From contig CAZTJF010000001.1 in NCBI GenBank assembly GCA_964613805.1, forward strand, positions 1 through 64,000: a stretch of DNA of 64,000 nucleotides, read 5' to 3'. Origin of the DNA: XYD12-FULL-36-8 sp964613805 (GTDB taxonomy: Bacteria > Bacteroidota > Ignavibacteria > Ignavibacteriales > Ignavibacteriaceae). Position 1 is the stretch's first letter, and every line of letters starts with the position of its first letter. Under the pieces are notes generated by a model that was given only the letters and a program-made list of their open reading frames with translations, made no database searches and was not told where the DNA came from. Shown piece by piece: positions 8,947 through 17,792 of the stretch. A program made the translations under genes and the position numbers.

Positions 8947-11115
8947 TCAATCAAAAGGGGATTGTAAATTTTTTCTAAACTTAATTATGAATTCTGTTCC
9001 GGATTCATTATTAAGGATTATTTCACCATCGAGCTGTTTAACGAGAGAAATAACAAGTTGAAGACCTAAAGATTCCGTATTCCTAAAATCAATATTTTTA
9101 GGAAAGCCGCAGCCATTATCGCCAATTTTAATTGAGTAGCCGCTATTATCATCCTTTTGAACGCAGATCGAAATCCTTCTCGGAGTTTCTTTACTCTCTT
9201 CATTAAAGTTCACTTTGAAAGCATGCTTTAAAGAATTGGAAACCAATTCATTTACAATGAGTCCAAGATAAACCGCTTGATCAGCATTATAGTTTATATT
9301 ATCAATCAGCAGTTCCATTTCAATAGCTGAGGGTTCAATGCCATAAGAATCAAAAAGATTATTTATTAGTTCCTCAATAAATTCATGAATATCTAAGCTG
9401 GAAAAATTTTTACTTTGATAGAGCTTCTCGTGAATCAGAGCCATGGACTTAACTCTGTTTTTACTTTCCTCAAGAATCTCGTTAGCTCGTTTATCAGTTG
9501 TAAAACCGGTTTGCAGATTCAAAAGACTTGAAATTATTTGAAGATTATTTTTTACGCGATGATGTATTTCGCGAAGAAGGACTTCCTTTTCTCTTAGTGA
9601 TCCCTCAATCTGGTTTAATACTTTTTTACGTTCTGTAATATCATTAAAAGTTATTACTGTTCCCGTTACCAATCCGTTTTCAATGATTGGATGTGAAGAA
9701 TATTCAATGGGAAAACTGATCTTATCTTTTCGTTCCAATTGTAGTTCCGACGAGTTACTTGCCTTTCTATTTTTAACTGTTTTAACGAGCGGACATTCAT
9801 TTTGAGAACAAATCTTTCCATCAACTTCTACGCATTTAATGAACTCATGCATATTTTTATTAAGACATTCATTCAAACCATAACCAAGCATATTAAGAGC
9901 TGAACGGTTAATGAAAGTGCACTTCAAAAAATTGTCTACACCAAAAATTCCTTCACCCGTTGATTCCAATAATCCCGAAAGTTTGTTGCTTGTCTTCCTT
10001 GAATAAACAAATGAAATAGTTACCAATGAAAAAAGTAAGCTGATCAGAATACCTGAAAGCAATAAAATTATTGGTTTTTCTGATTTGAAGGAATCAATAA
10101 ACTCAGGAAGTGCTGAAAATTTAAGCGTCCAAATCTTTCCATAAAGATTTAGAGTTTTTGTACCAACAAATAATTCTTTCTTTGGTGTGAAGAATAATGA
10201 ATCACTTTTGTACATTAAGTTTTTTTTAATAGTATCTAAACCATCATATATCTCTATGTTAATATCGTTCAATTCTTTGCCCAACGTTGCCCTCATTAAG
10301 TCTTTCATTTTAAAGGGACTGTATACATATCCTTTGAATAATTCTTTCCTTTTTTCTAAAGAAGTGGCTTGTAAATTCTTTTTGTAAAATGGAATGAAGA
10401 TTAAGAACCCTGCTTGAATATTGTATTCGGTTTCCTGAACCAGCGTTATTTTACCTGTAATGGTTGTTAGTCCATTATCTCTTGCTTCAAGCATAGCTGA
10501 TTTACGGTTTTGTTCTGATAATAGATCATAACCAAAAGCTCGCTGGTTTCTCTCGTTGAATGGCTCGATATAAATTATTGGAGTGTACTCATCCCGCTTT
10601 CCTTCGGGCCAAATCCTAAAGTTGGTAAAACCTTCGCTTTGCACTGTTCGAACAACTTTTAATGAATCGCTATGACGAAGATTGTAAGCGTAACCTATTC
10701 CTAATATTCCAGGAAAATTTTTATTTATCAAAAGATTTTGAATATATATTTCCCATTCTTCTCGTGTTACAGTATCAGAAGCAGCAAATAACCCAATTCC
10801 GCCCAATAAAACCTGTTCGTAAGCATGCATCCTTTTTATGATCGTCTGGTTGGTTTCTCTAATCTTAAAATCGAAGCTGCGTTTTGCATCATTAACTGTG
10901 TCAGCATTTGCATTACGCCATCCAATATAAGTTAATGATAGAGGGATGATGAGAGCAATCCAAGCAAGAATAACACCTCTATTCGAATAAACATTTGCGA
11001 GTGATTTTAAAAATTCTAAAGGAAATATTTTATTGTTCTTTGTCACTTTGCAGAGGAAGTATTTTATGAAAATTAAGTTGAATGAAACATAATTAAAATT
11101 CTTTGACGCTGGCAA
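8947..11115 (-). CDS. CHASE-PAS sensor histidine kinase (HisKA_2 type)
   Basis: A membrane sensor kinase of up to 722 residues. An N-terminal membrane segment (about 50-68) and a second (about 348-372) enclose a periplasmic CHASE domain (e.g. GILGIGYAYNL, PEGKRDEYTPIIYIEP). A cytoplasmic PAS domain follows (about 385-500), with a CSQNECPLVKT segment. The kinase core has the phospho-acceptor motif EIHHRVKNNLQIISSLLNLQ, the N-box NELVSNSLKHAF and the G-boxes DNGCGFP and SLGLQLV, as in HisKA_2 kinases. The full frame starts with TTG at 11115; GTG at 11046 is an equally possible start, and neither has a convincing ribosome-binding site. No response regulator is adjacent. Confidence 0.9.
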   Translation of the reverse strand: MPASKNFNYVSFNLIFIKYFLCKVTKNNKIFPLEFLKSLANVYSNRGVILAWIALIIPLSLTYIGWRNANADTVNDAKRSFDFKIRETNQTIIKRMHAYEQVLLGGIGLFAASDTVTREEWEIYIQNLLINKNFPGILGIGYAYNLRHSDSLKVVRTVQSEGFTNFRIWPEGKRDEYTPIIYIEPFNERNQRAFGYDLLSEQNRKSAMLEARDNGLTTITGKITLVQETEYNIQAGFLIFIPFYKKNLQATSLEKRKELFKGYVYSPFKMKDLMRATLGKELNDINIEIYDGLDTIKKNLMYKSDSLFFTPKKELFVGTKTLNLYGKIWTLKFSALPEFIDSFKSEKPIILLLSGILISLLFSLVTISFVYSRKTSNKLSGLLESTGEGIFGVDNFLKCTFINRSALNMLGYGLNECLNKNMHEFIKCVEVDGKICSQNECPLVKTVKNRKASNSSELQLERKDKISFPIEYSSHPIIENGLVTGTVITFNDITERKKVLNQIEGSLREKEVLLREIHHRVKNNLQIISSLLNLQTGFTTDKRANEILEESKNRVKSMALIHEKLYQSKNFSSLDIHEFIEELINNLFDSYGIEPSAIEMELLIDNINYNADQAVYLGLIVNELVSNSLKHAFKVNFNEESKETPRRISICVQKDDNSGYSIKIGDNGCGFPKNIDFRNTESLGLQLVISLVKQLDGEIILNNESGTEFIIKFRKNLQSPFD

Positions 11116-11288
11116 AATAATAATTTGAATTCAAATTAATAACAGAGGCGGGTAATTAAAATACGGGCAAATGGAAAAATTCAACAATCACAAGAAGTTC
11201 TAGTGGAATTAAATGAATTAAGATTAATAATTAGCTATTTTTATTTAGTGGAAATTACCTTTTTAGGAAATTTTAAAAGGAACATTTT

Positions 11289-13784
11289 ATGCAAATAGAT
11301 GCGTCGCAATTCTTCAAAGTTAAATATGTCCCTCTACTTTTTACACTACTTATAACCCAATCAGTTAAACCGCAAATTATGTTAGATACAATTCAACACA
11401 GACAAGTTGGACCTGAAATGCAGTACTCAAAATATGTAGTTCATTCAATTCCCTGGAGCATTGATGTTTTTGAAGCAGATATGACAAATCAGTACTTCGC
11501 AATTGAAACAGTAAAGGCATATGAATTATTAGCTGGGGGAAGAGAAAAGACAAGCTCAATGTCTATACGAAGAAATTTTGCCGGGCATTGGTCTGTTGGT
11601 GCAATTAATGGAGATTTTTTTGACCTTACTTCCGGAATGCCCAATAACATTCAAGTTGAGTTCGGTGAAGTATTAAGAAACGAAAGAGCCGATTATCCCA
11701 CAGTTGGTTTTAATGCCGCCAATAAGATTTCGATATCAAAACCATACTTGACAGGAAAAATTATCTTAAAGGATTCGTCTTTTATTATGAACGGCATAAA
11801 TGTAACGCGAGATGATGATAATCTTATATTTTTTAATCAATTTTATGGAGCATCTACAGGCACAACAAACAATGGTTTTGAAGCAATTATAAATCCAATT
11901 ACTCCATGGCTTGCGAACGATACAATTTATTGCAAGGTTGATTCCATAAACCCATCGGGCAAGAATACAGTTATACCTGATGGTAAAATGGTGATTTCTG
12001 CTAGTGGAATAATTGCAAACCACTTCAGTTCGTACACAGCACTTAACGATACAGTAAGAATAATTTTGAACATCCTTCCTTCAATATCAAAGCTAAAAGA
12101 AATGATGGGAGGCCATCCGATAATTGTGAAGGACGGTTCAACTGCTTCCATGGATCCAAATGATCCCTTTGTATATAATAGACATCCGAGAACTGCTGTA
12201 GGAATAAATCAAGACACAACAAAATTATTTTTAGTTACTGTTGATGGGAGACAGGCATCAAGTTTAGGGATGAATCTTTATGAACTCGCAGGATTGATCC
12301 TTCAGCTTGGAGTTTATCAGGGAATCAATCTTGATGGCGGCGGCTCGACAACAATGGTTATTCGGAATGAAGTCGTAAATTCACCATCTGATGCTTCGGG
12401 GGAAAGACCTGTTTCAAACGCACTTCTTGTTGTTTCAAAAGCGCCGATTGATACTCTTAGCATTCTCCAAATATCACCTAAGTACTCAAAAGTATTTATG
12501 GGAAAACAAATTCAATTTACCGCCTCGGGTACCGATAGATTTTACAATCCGGTTTATGTGAATCCATCTTTGTTAAAGTATAAACTCAGCGATTCAACTT
12601 TAGGAACCATTTCAACTTCAGGATTATTTACTGCAAATTTGAATCCGGGAACATGTTTTGTAATTGCCAATTATGGAAGCATAATAGATTCCGCCAGAAT
12701 TATTATTAAAGGTGTTGACAGATTAGAGCTTACACCCAAGGAAGCTGTAACAGATAAAAACAGGATCATTACCTTCACCGCAAAAATTTTGGATACGGAC
12801 AGCATCGAGCAATCAATTCTTCCACAAAATATAAACTGGTTTTGCACCGATACTCTTGTCGGTAAGATTGATCTTGTTGGACAGTTCAAGGGAAGTCAGC
12901 CAGGTACGGCAAAAATCATTGCAACATATTTCGGTAAATCTGATACTTCAACTGTAAGAGTAGAAATTGGTTATGGTACAATTATAATTGATTCAATAGA
13001 GACAATTGATACTTGGTTCTTAACCGGTGAAAATATTGATACGAGCTTAACAAAAATTAGTCTTGTTTCTTTTCCCGCATCGCTAGGTTCGTCATCAATT
13101 AAGCTGGATTATTCATTCACATATCAAACCTCGCAATTTAATTGGGCTTATTTAAACACAGAAAATGAAATTTATGGAGTGCCGGACTCACTCATGATTG
13201 ATGTTCAATCAGACTCAGCTTCCCATAGAATTTTTTTTGATGTGGTTGATAATGAAAACAAACTGTTCAGAATTTCATCACATAAGCTTGCAAACAATCA
13301 GAACAATTTTGAAACAATCAGAGGAAGAATCCCAAGCGCCTCAAATGTTTTTTTCCCTCTCACATTAAAAAAAATTTCGATTGTGCTGGGAAATTCACAA
13401 ATTTCTGGACAAAACTATAATGGAACAATCTATCTTGATAATATCAGAGGAAAATATCCACAAACACAAACCTTGATTGAGGAGGATGTTTATAAGCCAA
13501 CTTCATTTATACTTTATCAAAACTATCCTAATCCATTTAATCCAAGCACGAAAATTAAATACTCAATACCAGCCCTCACCCCGTCCCTCTCCCACGGGGA
13601 GAGAGTGATACTCCAAGTATATGATGTGCTTGGAAGAGAAGTTGTAACTTTAATAAACGAAGAAAAGTCAGCAGGCAGTTATGAGGTTGAGTTTGATGGA
13701 AATAAACTTTCAAGCGGAGTTTATTTTTACCAGTTGAAGGCTGGTAATTTTATCAGCACAAAGAAAATGGTGCTGCTGCGATAG
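11289..13784 (+). CDS. Secreted phosphodiester-glycosidase (NAGPA)-domain protein with T9SS sorting domain
   Basis: An 831-residue exported protein. After a signal peptide (about 1-29) comes a NAGPA-type phosphodiester glycosidase domain (to about residue 395), recognised by GGHPIIVKDG, RHPRTAVGI, VTVDGRQ and the core LDGGGSTTMV. Relatives uncover GlcNAc-phosphodiesters or act in exopolysaccharide metabolism. Bacterial Ig-like domains follow (FTASGTDRFYNPVYVN... and EAVTDKNRIITFTAKI), then a jelly-roll-like region, and a C-terminal T9SS type A sorting domain starting at FILYQNYPNPFNPSTKIKY. The sorting domain holds an in-frame palindromic repeat (13573-13608). The ribosome-binding site AAAAGGAAC precedes the ATG. 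It is likely released or anchored at the cell surface. Confidence 0.88.
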   Translation: MQIDASQFFKVKYVPLLFTLLITQSVKPQIMLDTIQHRQVGPEMQYSKYVVHSIPWSIDVFEADMTNQYFAIETVKAYELLAGGREKTSSMSIRRNFAGHWSVGAINGDFFDLTSGMPNNIQVEFGEVLRNERADYPTVGFNAANKISISKPYLTGKIILKDSSFIMNGINVTRDDDNLIFFNQFYGASTGTTNNGFEAIINPITPWLANDTIYCKVDSINPSGKNTVIPDGKMVISASGIIANHFSSYTALNDTVRIILNILPSISKLKEMMGGHPIIVKDGSTASMDPNDPFVYNRHPRTAVGINQDTTKLFLVTVDGRQASSLGMNLYELAGLILQLGVYQGINLDGGGSTTMVIRNEVVNSPSDASGERPVSNALLVVSKAPIDTLSILQISPKYSKVFMGKQIQFTASGTDRFYNPVYVNPSLLKYKLSDSTLGTISTSGLFTANLNPGTCFVIANYGSIIDSARIIIKGVDRLELTPKEAVTDKNRIITFTAKILDTDSIEQSILPQNINWFCTDTLVGKIDLVGQFKGSQPGTAKIIATYFGKSDTSTVRVEIGYGTIIIDSIETIDTWFLTGENIDTSLTKISLVSFPASLGSSSIKLDYSFTYQTSQFNWAYLNTENEIYGVPDSLMIDVQSDSASHRIFFDVVDNENKLFRISSHKLANNQNNFETIRGRIPSASNVFFPLTLKKISIVLGNSQISGQNYNGTIYLDNIRGKYPQTQTLIEEDVYKPTSFILYQNYPNPFNPSTKIKYSIPALTPSLSHGERVILQVYDVLGREVVTLINEEKSAGSYEVEFDGNKLSSGVYFYQLKAGNFISTKKMVLLR
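13573..13608. repeat. In-frame palindromic repeat inside a T9SS sorting domain (CCCTCACC...GGGGAGAG type)
   Basis: The stem CTCTCCC (13587-13593) and GGGAGAG (13597-13603) is preceded by CCCTCACCCCG. It is translated as ALTPSLSHGER, between the first and second strands of the sorting domain (after KYSIP, before VILQVYDVLG). T9SS domains at 33.4, 58.6 and 17.8 kb have only about four residues at this point. The same family occurs at 17151-17188 and 34988-35037. Confidence 0.75.
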
Positions 13785-13831
13785 GTTTTAGTAGTTACAA
13801 CCAGAGATTTATATTTTAAAATCAGTTTATG

Positions 13832-14770
13832 CTATAACAGTCCAATTGTAAAAATAATTGCACGATCGTTAAAATCATTAATAGTTATGTTGTATTCCAG
13901 ATTTATTAAAATTTGAAAATTGTACGTTCTAAAAACTCTTAGCCCTGTATGTGCAGAGAATTCAAAACCGTCACCTCTCATATCCTGGTTTGGGAAACGG
14001 CTGTGAGTAACCCAATGAAATCCAAGCCCGCCTCCCACATAGGGACAAAAATCACTTTTTGAGAACAAATAAGAGCCATACAGGTATGTCCCAAATCCTT
14101 TTCTTATTCCGATCAATGTGCCAACGGCGTATTCCTCGAGTTCATAATCGAAACGTGCATCAAAGATAAGGACTCTGCCGCCGTCATCATATCCTGCTTG
14201 CGGATATAGATATCCAAAGGAGATTCCAAAATTTTTATTTGAAGCTCTGCGGAGCGGTTTAACAGATTCCTCTTGAACAATCTTTCCAACCTCAACTCCT
14301 TTTTTAAATGATTCTTGCTCAACCACACTTTTAGCGACTCGTTTCATGACTACTTCAAGATCTTCAACATTTAATGCAGTAATTTGATCTACCAATAATC
14401 TATTTCCCGTTTCTGCATCCATAAGTGTGTATTGGACGATTACTTTTTCACCCAAAGCAGCAAGATTGCATTTTAAAATTTCATTTGCTCCAAGCTGTTT
14501 TCCAATTATCAGTGCATTTTCATCATCTGTAAAATCAATTTCGGAGACCGCCTCTTTTGTTCGTGATTCAGAAATAACAACCAGCTTGCTTAACTTATTA
14601 ATTTCTAATCTAAGGATTGATTCTGCAGTGTTGATCGAAACTTGATCAATACCATTATATTGGAAAGGCAGCACAACAATTTTTATGCGGGCACTATCTT
14701 GTGCTAAAACTTCAATTGAAAACAGACAAGAGATAATCAACAAGGTTATTAATGCGTTTAATGATTTCAT
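13832..14770 (-). CDS. Exported protein with CsgG/TolB-like N-domain and outer-membrane barrel-like C-domain
   Basis: A 312-residue protein with a signal peptide (1-23, ending VLAQ). Residues about 26-165 (IKIVVLPFQYNGIDQ, LVVISESRTKEAV, GKQLGANEILKC, YTLMDAETGNRL) follow the pattern of the CsgG/TolB N-terminal/FlgO-like fold, in which a periplasmic domain senses or assembles at the outer membrane. Residues about 180-312 look like antiparallel transmembrane strands with aromatic girdles and end in FTIGLL. A good ribosome-binding site (AAGGAAGGAAC) precedes the ATG. The two-part build suggests an outer-membrane protein with a periplasmic domain. Function is unknown. Confidence 0.7.
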   Translation of the reverse strand: MKSLNALITLLIISCLFSIEVLAQDSARIKIVVLPFQYNGIDQVSINTAESILRLEINKLSKLVVISESRTKEAVSEIDFTDDENALIIGKQLGANEILKCNLAALGEKVIVQYTLMDAETGNRLLVDQITALNVEDLEVVMKRVAKSVVEQESFKKGVEVGKIVQEESVKPLRRASNKNFGISFGYLYPQAGYDDGGRVLIFDARFDYELEEYAVGTLIGIRKGFGTYLYGSYLFSKSDFCPYVGGGLGFHWVTHSRFPNQDMRGDGFEFSAHTGLRVFRTYNFQILINLEYNITINDFNDRAIIFTIGLL

Positions 14771-14857
14771 TTTCTTGTTCCTTCCTTTATTAAAAGTATT
14801 TTGGCTGCATGCGAATAAACCAAAATTCTATCTGAACCTTGACAGATTATTTTTCAA

Positions 14858-16408
14858 TTAAAATCTTGTGAACATTTTCAATTCGATACCGCTGAATTCG
14901 GGTTCATATCTGCAAACTCCGCCAATGCAAATGTTGCCAGCTTGGCGTGAGCCAATTAAAACGCTCACATCAGTGTGTTCGCCAAATTTATATCCGGCTT
15001 GAACAAAGCTCCAAACTTTTCTTAATTTTCTTCCGGCAGCTGGTTCTTTTGTTTGCATCTCTGCAAGAAGCATAACATTAAATTTCGGTGATCTTAGATA
15101 TTCTAAAGCTATAACATCCGAATAGTATTGCTCATCTGTTGTTCTAACCGTTGTTTGCTGATGCTCTAAAACTAATCGCAGCGTGTTAATTTCATCCAAG
15201 TAAAATTTATTTTCAAGAATTGGAGTAACATTCTTTGTGTTTGCATCAAGCTCTTCGTTGTAACCGAAGGCGGCAATTGTATGTAAATCTTGAATGAATG
15301 AATGATTTGCTTGAATGTAAAACTCTCGATGCTGAGCTCTTTCTTCTAATCTTGTTTGATTTATTCTTTGATAGAGAGAGCTTGGGGTAAGAGTTTTTGT
15401 CTCACCATAATTAGCAGAAAAATAAGTATCATCTGAATAATTATAGTTGGCTTCAAGCTGAAATCCTTTTTCATTATTGGCGTTCAGCGGAGAGGGATGC
15501 CTGTTTAACAAAACGGAAGTATATTCTTTTTTTGTAGCTGGGGGCGTGTTGTAGTCAACTGTTTGGTCATATGTTTTAAATGCAAAATTATCATAGTATT
15601 TGTATTCAGAGGAGATCGAAAATGATTCGTAAAAGAAATTTAGATTTCCATAAAATGCTTTTCCAGCGAGTGATTCTTTCCCGTTAAAAAAACTTTTTAC
15701 ATCTGCATTTTGTTTGATCCCATATTCTCCATAAAAATCAAAATTCCAAATGCGTGGCTCAATTCTAATAGACGCCATGTGTGTTCTTGCAACATTATCA
15801 AGTTCGGGAAGATTGGAAGCAAACGTTCCGCCTAGTTTTATATCTTCAAATCCTCTGTATTCGAGATCAACTGCATGAAGAACATCTTTTCTTTCAACAT
15901 TAGAGTTTTCCGGCATTCCAGTTAAAGCTGTTAAAATGAAGCCATTGTATCTTCCAGTCAGCTTAACTCCAAGAAGATTGTTATCTATCCTAATGTTTCT
16001 ATTTTCATAACTTTTAAGAATCATTCCTCTTCCAAACAGAGCATAGTAATTTCCAACGGTAATTTCGCCGTCTTCTTCAGCATCACCTATTTCAGCTTTC
16101 AAATATTTGAACCCGATGTCTGCATATTTTATCTTACCTCGGTTAACAGAGGGACTTGGATCATTCGGCTGAAATAAATCGAGTCTAATTCCTGTCGAGA
16201 AAATTCCTTTTCGATAATCAACGTTCAGCCAGTTTTCAAAAATTTCGAGTTTTTTATCAATGTCGTATGAATATTCAAGATGATTTGCAAACCCCAATCC
16301 ATCGGGAAGAAAGAAACTTGAAGATTTAGTTTGTTCATATTGTGAAAATGATTTTTGGTTTACAGCAATAAGAAAGAAAAAAAATAAGATAAGAAGTTTA
16401 AAATTCAC
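14858..16408 (-). CDS. DUF6029-like outer-membrane beta-barrel protein
   Basis: An about 516-residue exported protein that resembles the DUF6029 family found next to thioredoxin-like genes in Bacteroidota. The signal peptide is VNFKLLILFFFFLIAVNQKSFSQ-like. The rest is a succession of amphipathic strands with many Tyr/Asn/Phe residues and a C-terminal Phe (MFTRF), the signature of an outer-membrane barrel. I choose GTG at 16408: it places the signal peptide at the N-terminus, leaves no overlap with the TlpA-like gene and has GGACAG upstream. ATGs at 16447 and 16471 would add a hydrophilic leader and overlap that gene. Confidence 0.75.
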   Translation of the reverse strand: MNFKLLILFFFFLIAVNQKSFSQYEQTKSSSFFLPDGLGFANHLEYSYDIDKKLEIFENWLNVDYRKGIFSTGIRLDLFQPNDPSPSVNRGKIKYADIGFKYLKAEIGDAEEDGEITVGNYYALFGRGMILKSYENRNIRIDNNLLGVKLTGRYNGFILTALTGMPENSNVERKDVLHAVDLEYRGFEDIKLGGTFASNLPELDNVARTHMASIRIEPRIWNFDFYGEYGIKQNADVKSFFNGKESLAGKAFYGNLNFFYESFSISSEYKYYDNFAFKTYDQTVDYNTPPATKKEYTSVLLNRHPSPLNANNEKGFQLEANYNYSDDTYFSANYGETKTLTPSSLYQRINQTRLEERAQHREFYIQANHSFIQDLHTIAAFGYNEELDANTKNVTPILENKFYLDEINTLRLVLEHQQTTVRTTDEQYYSDVIALEYLRSPKFNVMLLAEMQTKEPAAGRKLRKVWSFVQAGYKFGEHTDVSVLIGSRQAGNICIGGVCRYEPEFSGIELKMFTRF

Positions 16409-16421
16409 TTTGGTCTGTCCG

Positions 16422-16955
16422 TTAGTCTTTTGCTTGTGGTTCGTCATTTTTGGATGGAAACATCTCAGCAAGTTTTTCTCTTACCTTTAACTCGTCTCCT
16501 TTCATATAGCCAAGATGTGTATAAACAATATTTCCTTCCTTATCTAATATAATAGTATAGGGAACTGACGGCATGTAATATTTTCTTGCAACGTCGGAGT
16601 TCGGATCTAAAAGAATAATGAACGGAAAACCTTTGGATTTTACAAGCGGACGAACTTTTGCCACGGTTTTTTCATCGTCTGTAGAAATTGCCATAATCTT
16701 TAATCCTCTCGACTCGTAATCTTTCAGAATAGTTTTGTACTGAGTCAGCTCCTCAATACACGGTTTACACCACGTTGCCCAAAAGCTAATGATAATCGGT
16801 CCGCTTCCGATTTCTTTTGAAAGTTCAACATACTTGCCGTCAATATTTTCAAGCTTGAAGTTGGGTGCTTTTCTTAAAGTTTCATTCTCTTTTTCTTGAG
16901 CAATTAGTGAAAAGAATAATCCGAAACAGAGAACCAACATTACAAGTAGTTTCAT
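16422..16955 (-). CDS. TlpA-like periplasmic thioredoxin
   Basis: A 177-residue exported redoxin. The signal peptide (1-19, ending LIAQ) is followed by a TlpA/ResA-type domain: PNFKLENIDGKYVEL, the active site WATWCKPC (Cys63 and Cys66), and the cis-proline segment MPSVPYTIILDKEGNIVYTHLGY. Such proteins reduce disulfides or apocytochromes in the periplasm. Its ATG directly follows the TAA of the upstream T9SS gene, and the ribosome-binding site GGAGAAA lies inside that gene's last codons, so translation is coupled. It is followed by the DUF6029 barrel. Confidence 0.92.
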   Translation of the reverse strand: MKLLVMLVLCFGLFFSLIAQEKENETLRKAPNFKLENIDGKYVELSKEIGSGPIIISFWATWCKPCIEELTQYKTILKDYESRGLKIMAISTDDEKTVAKVRPLVKSKGFPFIILLDPNSDVARKYYMPSVPYTIILDKEGNIVYTHLGYMKGDELKVREKLAEMFPSKNDEPQAKD

Positions 16956-17735
16956 TTATTTCTCCAAAATCATTTTACGTGTTTGGGTGAAACTGCCAGC
17001 AATTAAACGATAAAAGTAGATTCCTGATGCCGGATACCGGATACCGGATGCAGGATTGAATTCAACTTCATAACTTCCTGCTGGTTTATACTCATTTACT
17101 AAAGTTGCTACTTCGTTTCCAAGAACATCATATATCTTCAGAGTAACAAACCCACCCCTCGCCCCTCCAAGGAGGGGACTATCACCCAAAGGAATATGAT
17201 ATTTGATCTTCGTAGAAGGATTAAATGGATTTGGGTAATTCTGTGAAAGCGAAAAATTGTTAACAGGTTCAGTTTCGTCTTTTACAGATGTTGGTTCTGC
17301 AACTGCTGTTAAGTCTACCGTATAAGTTATGTCTGGGCTTCTGAATGTTCCTACTTTAATAGTCATGTGCGCAGTTCCAGGATTATTATTAGCGAATACA
17401 TGTAAGGAAACTTCACGCATTTCTCCCGGTGTTAGCGGTGAACTGCCAAAATCCGTTGTTGTTGCAATGCTGTCAATAAAGGGTGCAAAGCACAGTGAAA
17501 AGCATAATGATGACTGCCAATCAGCCGGAAGATCATTTAAGGTTCTTACCATGTAAACTGTTTGATTCTGTGTTGATATGTTGGTTACATGAATTGTAAA
17601 AATTATTTCTGCTCCGAGAGCATCAACAAGCAAAGTATCTTGTGGAATAAAAGTAATATCCTGTGCTTTAATTGAAATGCTTCCCAAAAGAATAAAATAG
17701 AAAAGTATGTTTAACAATAAGAAGTTTTTCTTCAT
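16956..17735 (-). CDS. Secreted protein with T9SS sorting domain; N-domain unassigned
   Basis: A 259-residue protein: signal peptide (1-24), a ~130-residue beta-sandwich-like domain resembling those that carry COG1470/NEW3-like repeats (LVDALGAEIIFTIHVTN, ...GEMREVSLHVFANNNPGTAHMTIKV), then a T9SS type A domain from FSLSQNYPNPFNPSTKIKY. The sorting domain has two extra segments absent from its relatives: LGDSPLLGGARGGF at the first inter-strand loop and ASGIRYPASG near the last strand. Both coincide with DNA palindromes (17151-17188 and 17023-17054). It contains two closely spaced cysteine-bearing stretches (SSLCFSLCFAPF). It lies in a five-gene group with TlpA- and Omp28-type proteins. Confidence 0.85.
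   Translation of the reverse strand: MKKNFLLLNILFYFILLGSISIKAQDITFIPQDTLLVDALGAEIIFTIHVTNISTQNQTVYMVRTLNDLPADWQSSLCFSLCFAPFIDSIATTTDFGSSPLTPGEMREVSLHVFANNNPGTAHMTIKVGTFRSPDITYTVDLTAVAEPTSVKDETEPVNNFSLSQNYPNPFNPSTKIKYHIPLGDSPLLGGARGGFVTLKIYDVLGNEVATLVNEYKPAGSYEVEFNPASGIRYPASGIYFYRLIAGSFTQTRKMILEK
17023..17054. repeat. In-frame tandem/palindromic repeat (CCGGATA units) in a T9SS sorting domain
   Basis: The sequence between CCTGATG (17023) and GCAGG (17054) is made of three CCGGAT(A/G) units and is roughly self-complementary. On the coding minus strand it is read as PASGIRYPASGI, where other T9SS domains have a short DASNLSSGV-type turn. It sits about 100 bases from the second insertion in the same gene. 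Confidence 0.7.
17151..17188. repeat. In-frame palindromic repeat in a T9SS sorting domain (CCCCTCC/GGAGGGG)
   Basis: A perfect seven-base stem CCCCTCC (17162-17168) and GGAGGGG (17171-17177) with a two-base loop, flanked by CCCACCCCTCG and ACTATCACCC. Read on the minus strand it yields DSPLLGGARGGF. It belongs to the same family as 13573-13608 and sits at the same loop of the same domain type. Confidence 0.75.
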
Positions 17736-17761
17736 AGGTGTCCTCTCATTTTAGTGTGGGA

Positions 17762-17779
17762 GCGGTGCGTTAACACCGC
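17762..17779. repeat. Intergenic hairpin between two T9SS genes
   Basis: GCGGTG (17762-17767) and CACCGC (17774-17779) form a stem with the loop CGTTAA, extended by GGGA/CCCC on the flanks. It occupies most of the 57-base gap between the Omp28-T9SS gene and the next minus-strand gene. No T-run follows on the minus strand, so it looks more like a repeat or RNA-stabilising hairpin than a rho-independent terminator. Confidence 0.45.
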
Positions 17780-17792
17780 CCCCGAACCATAA

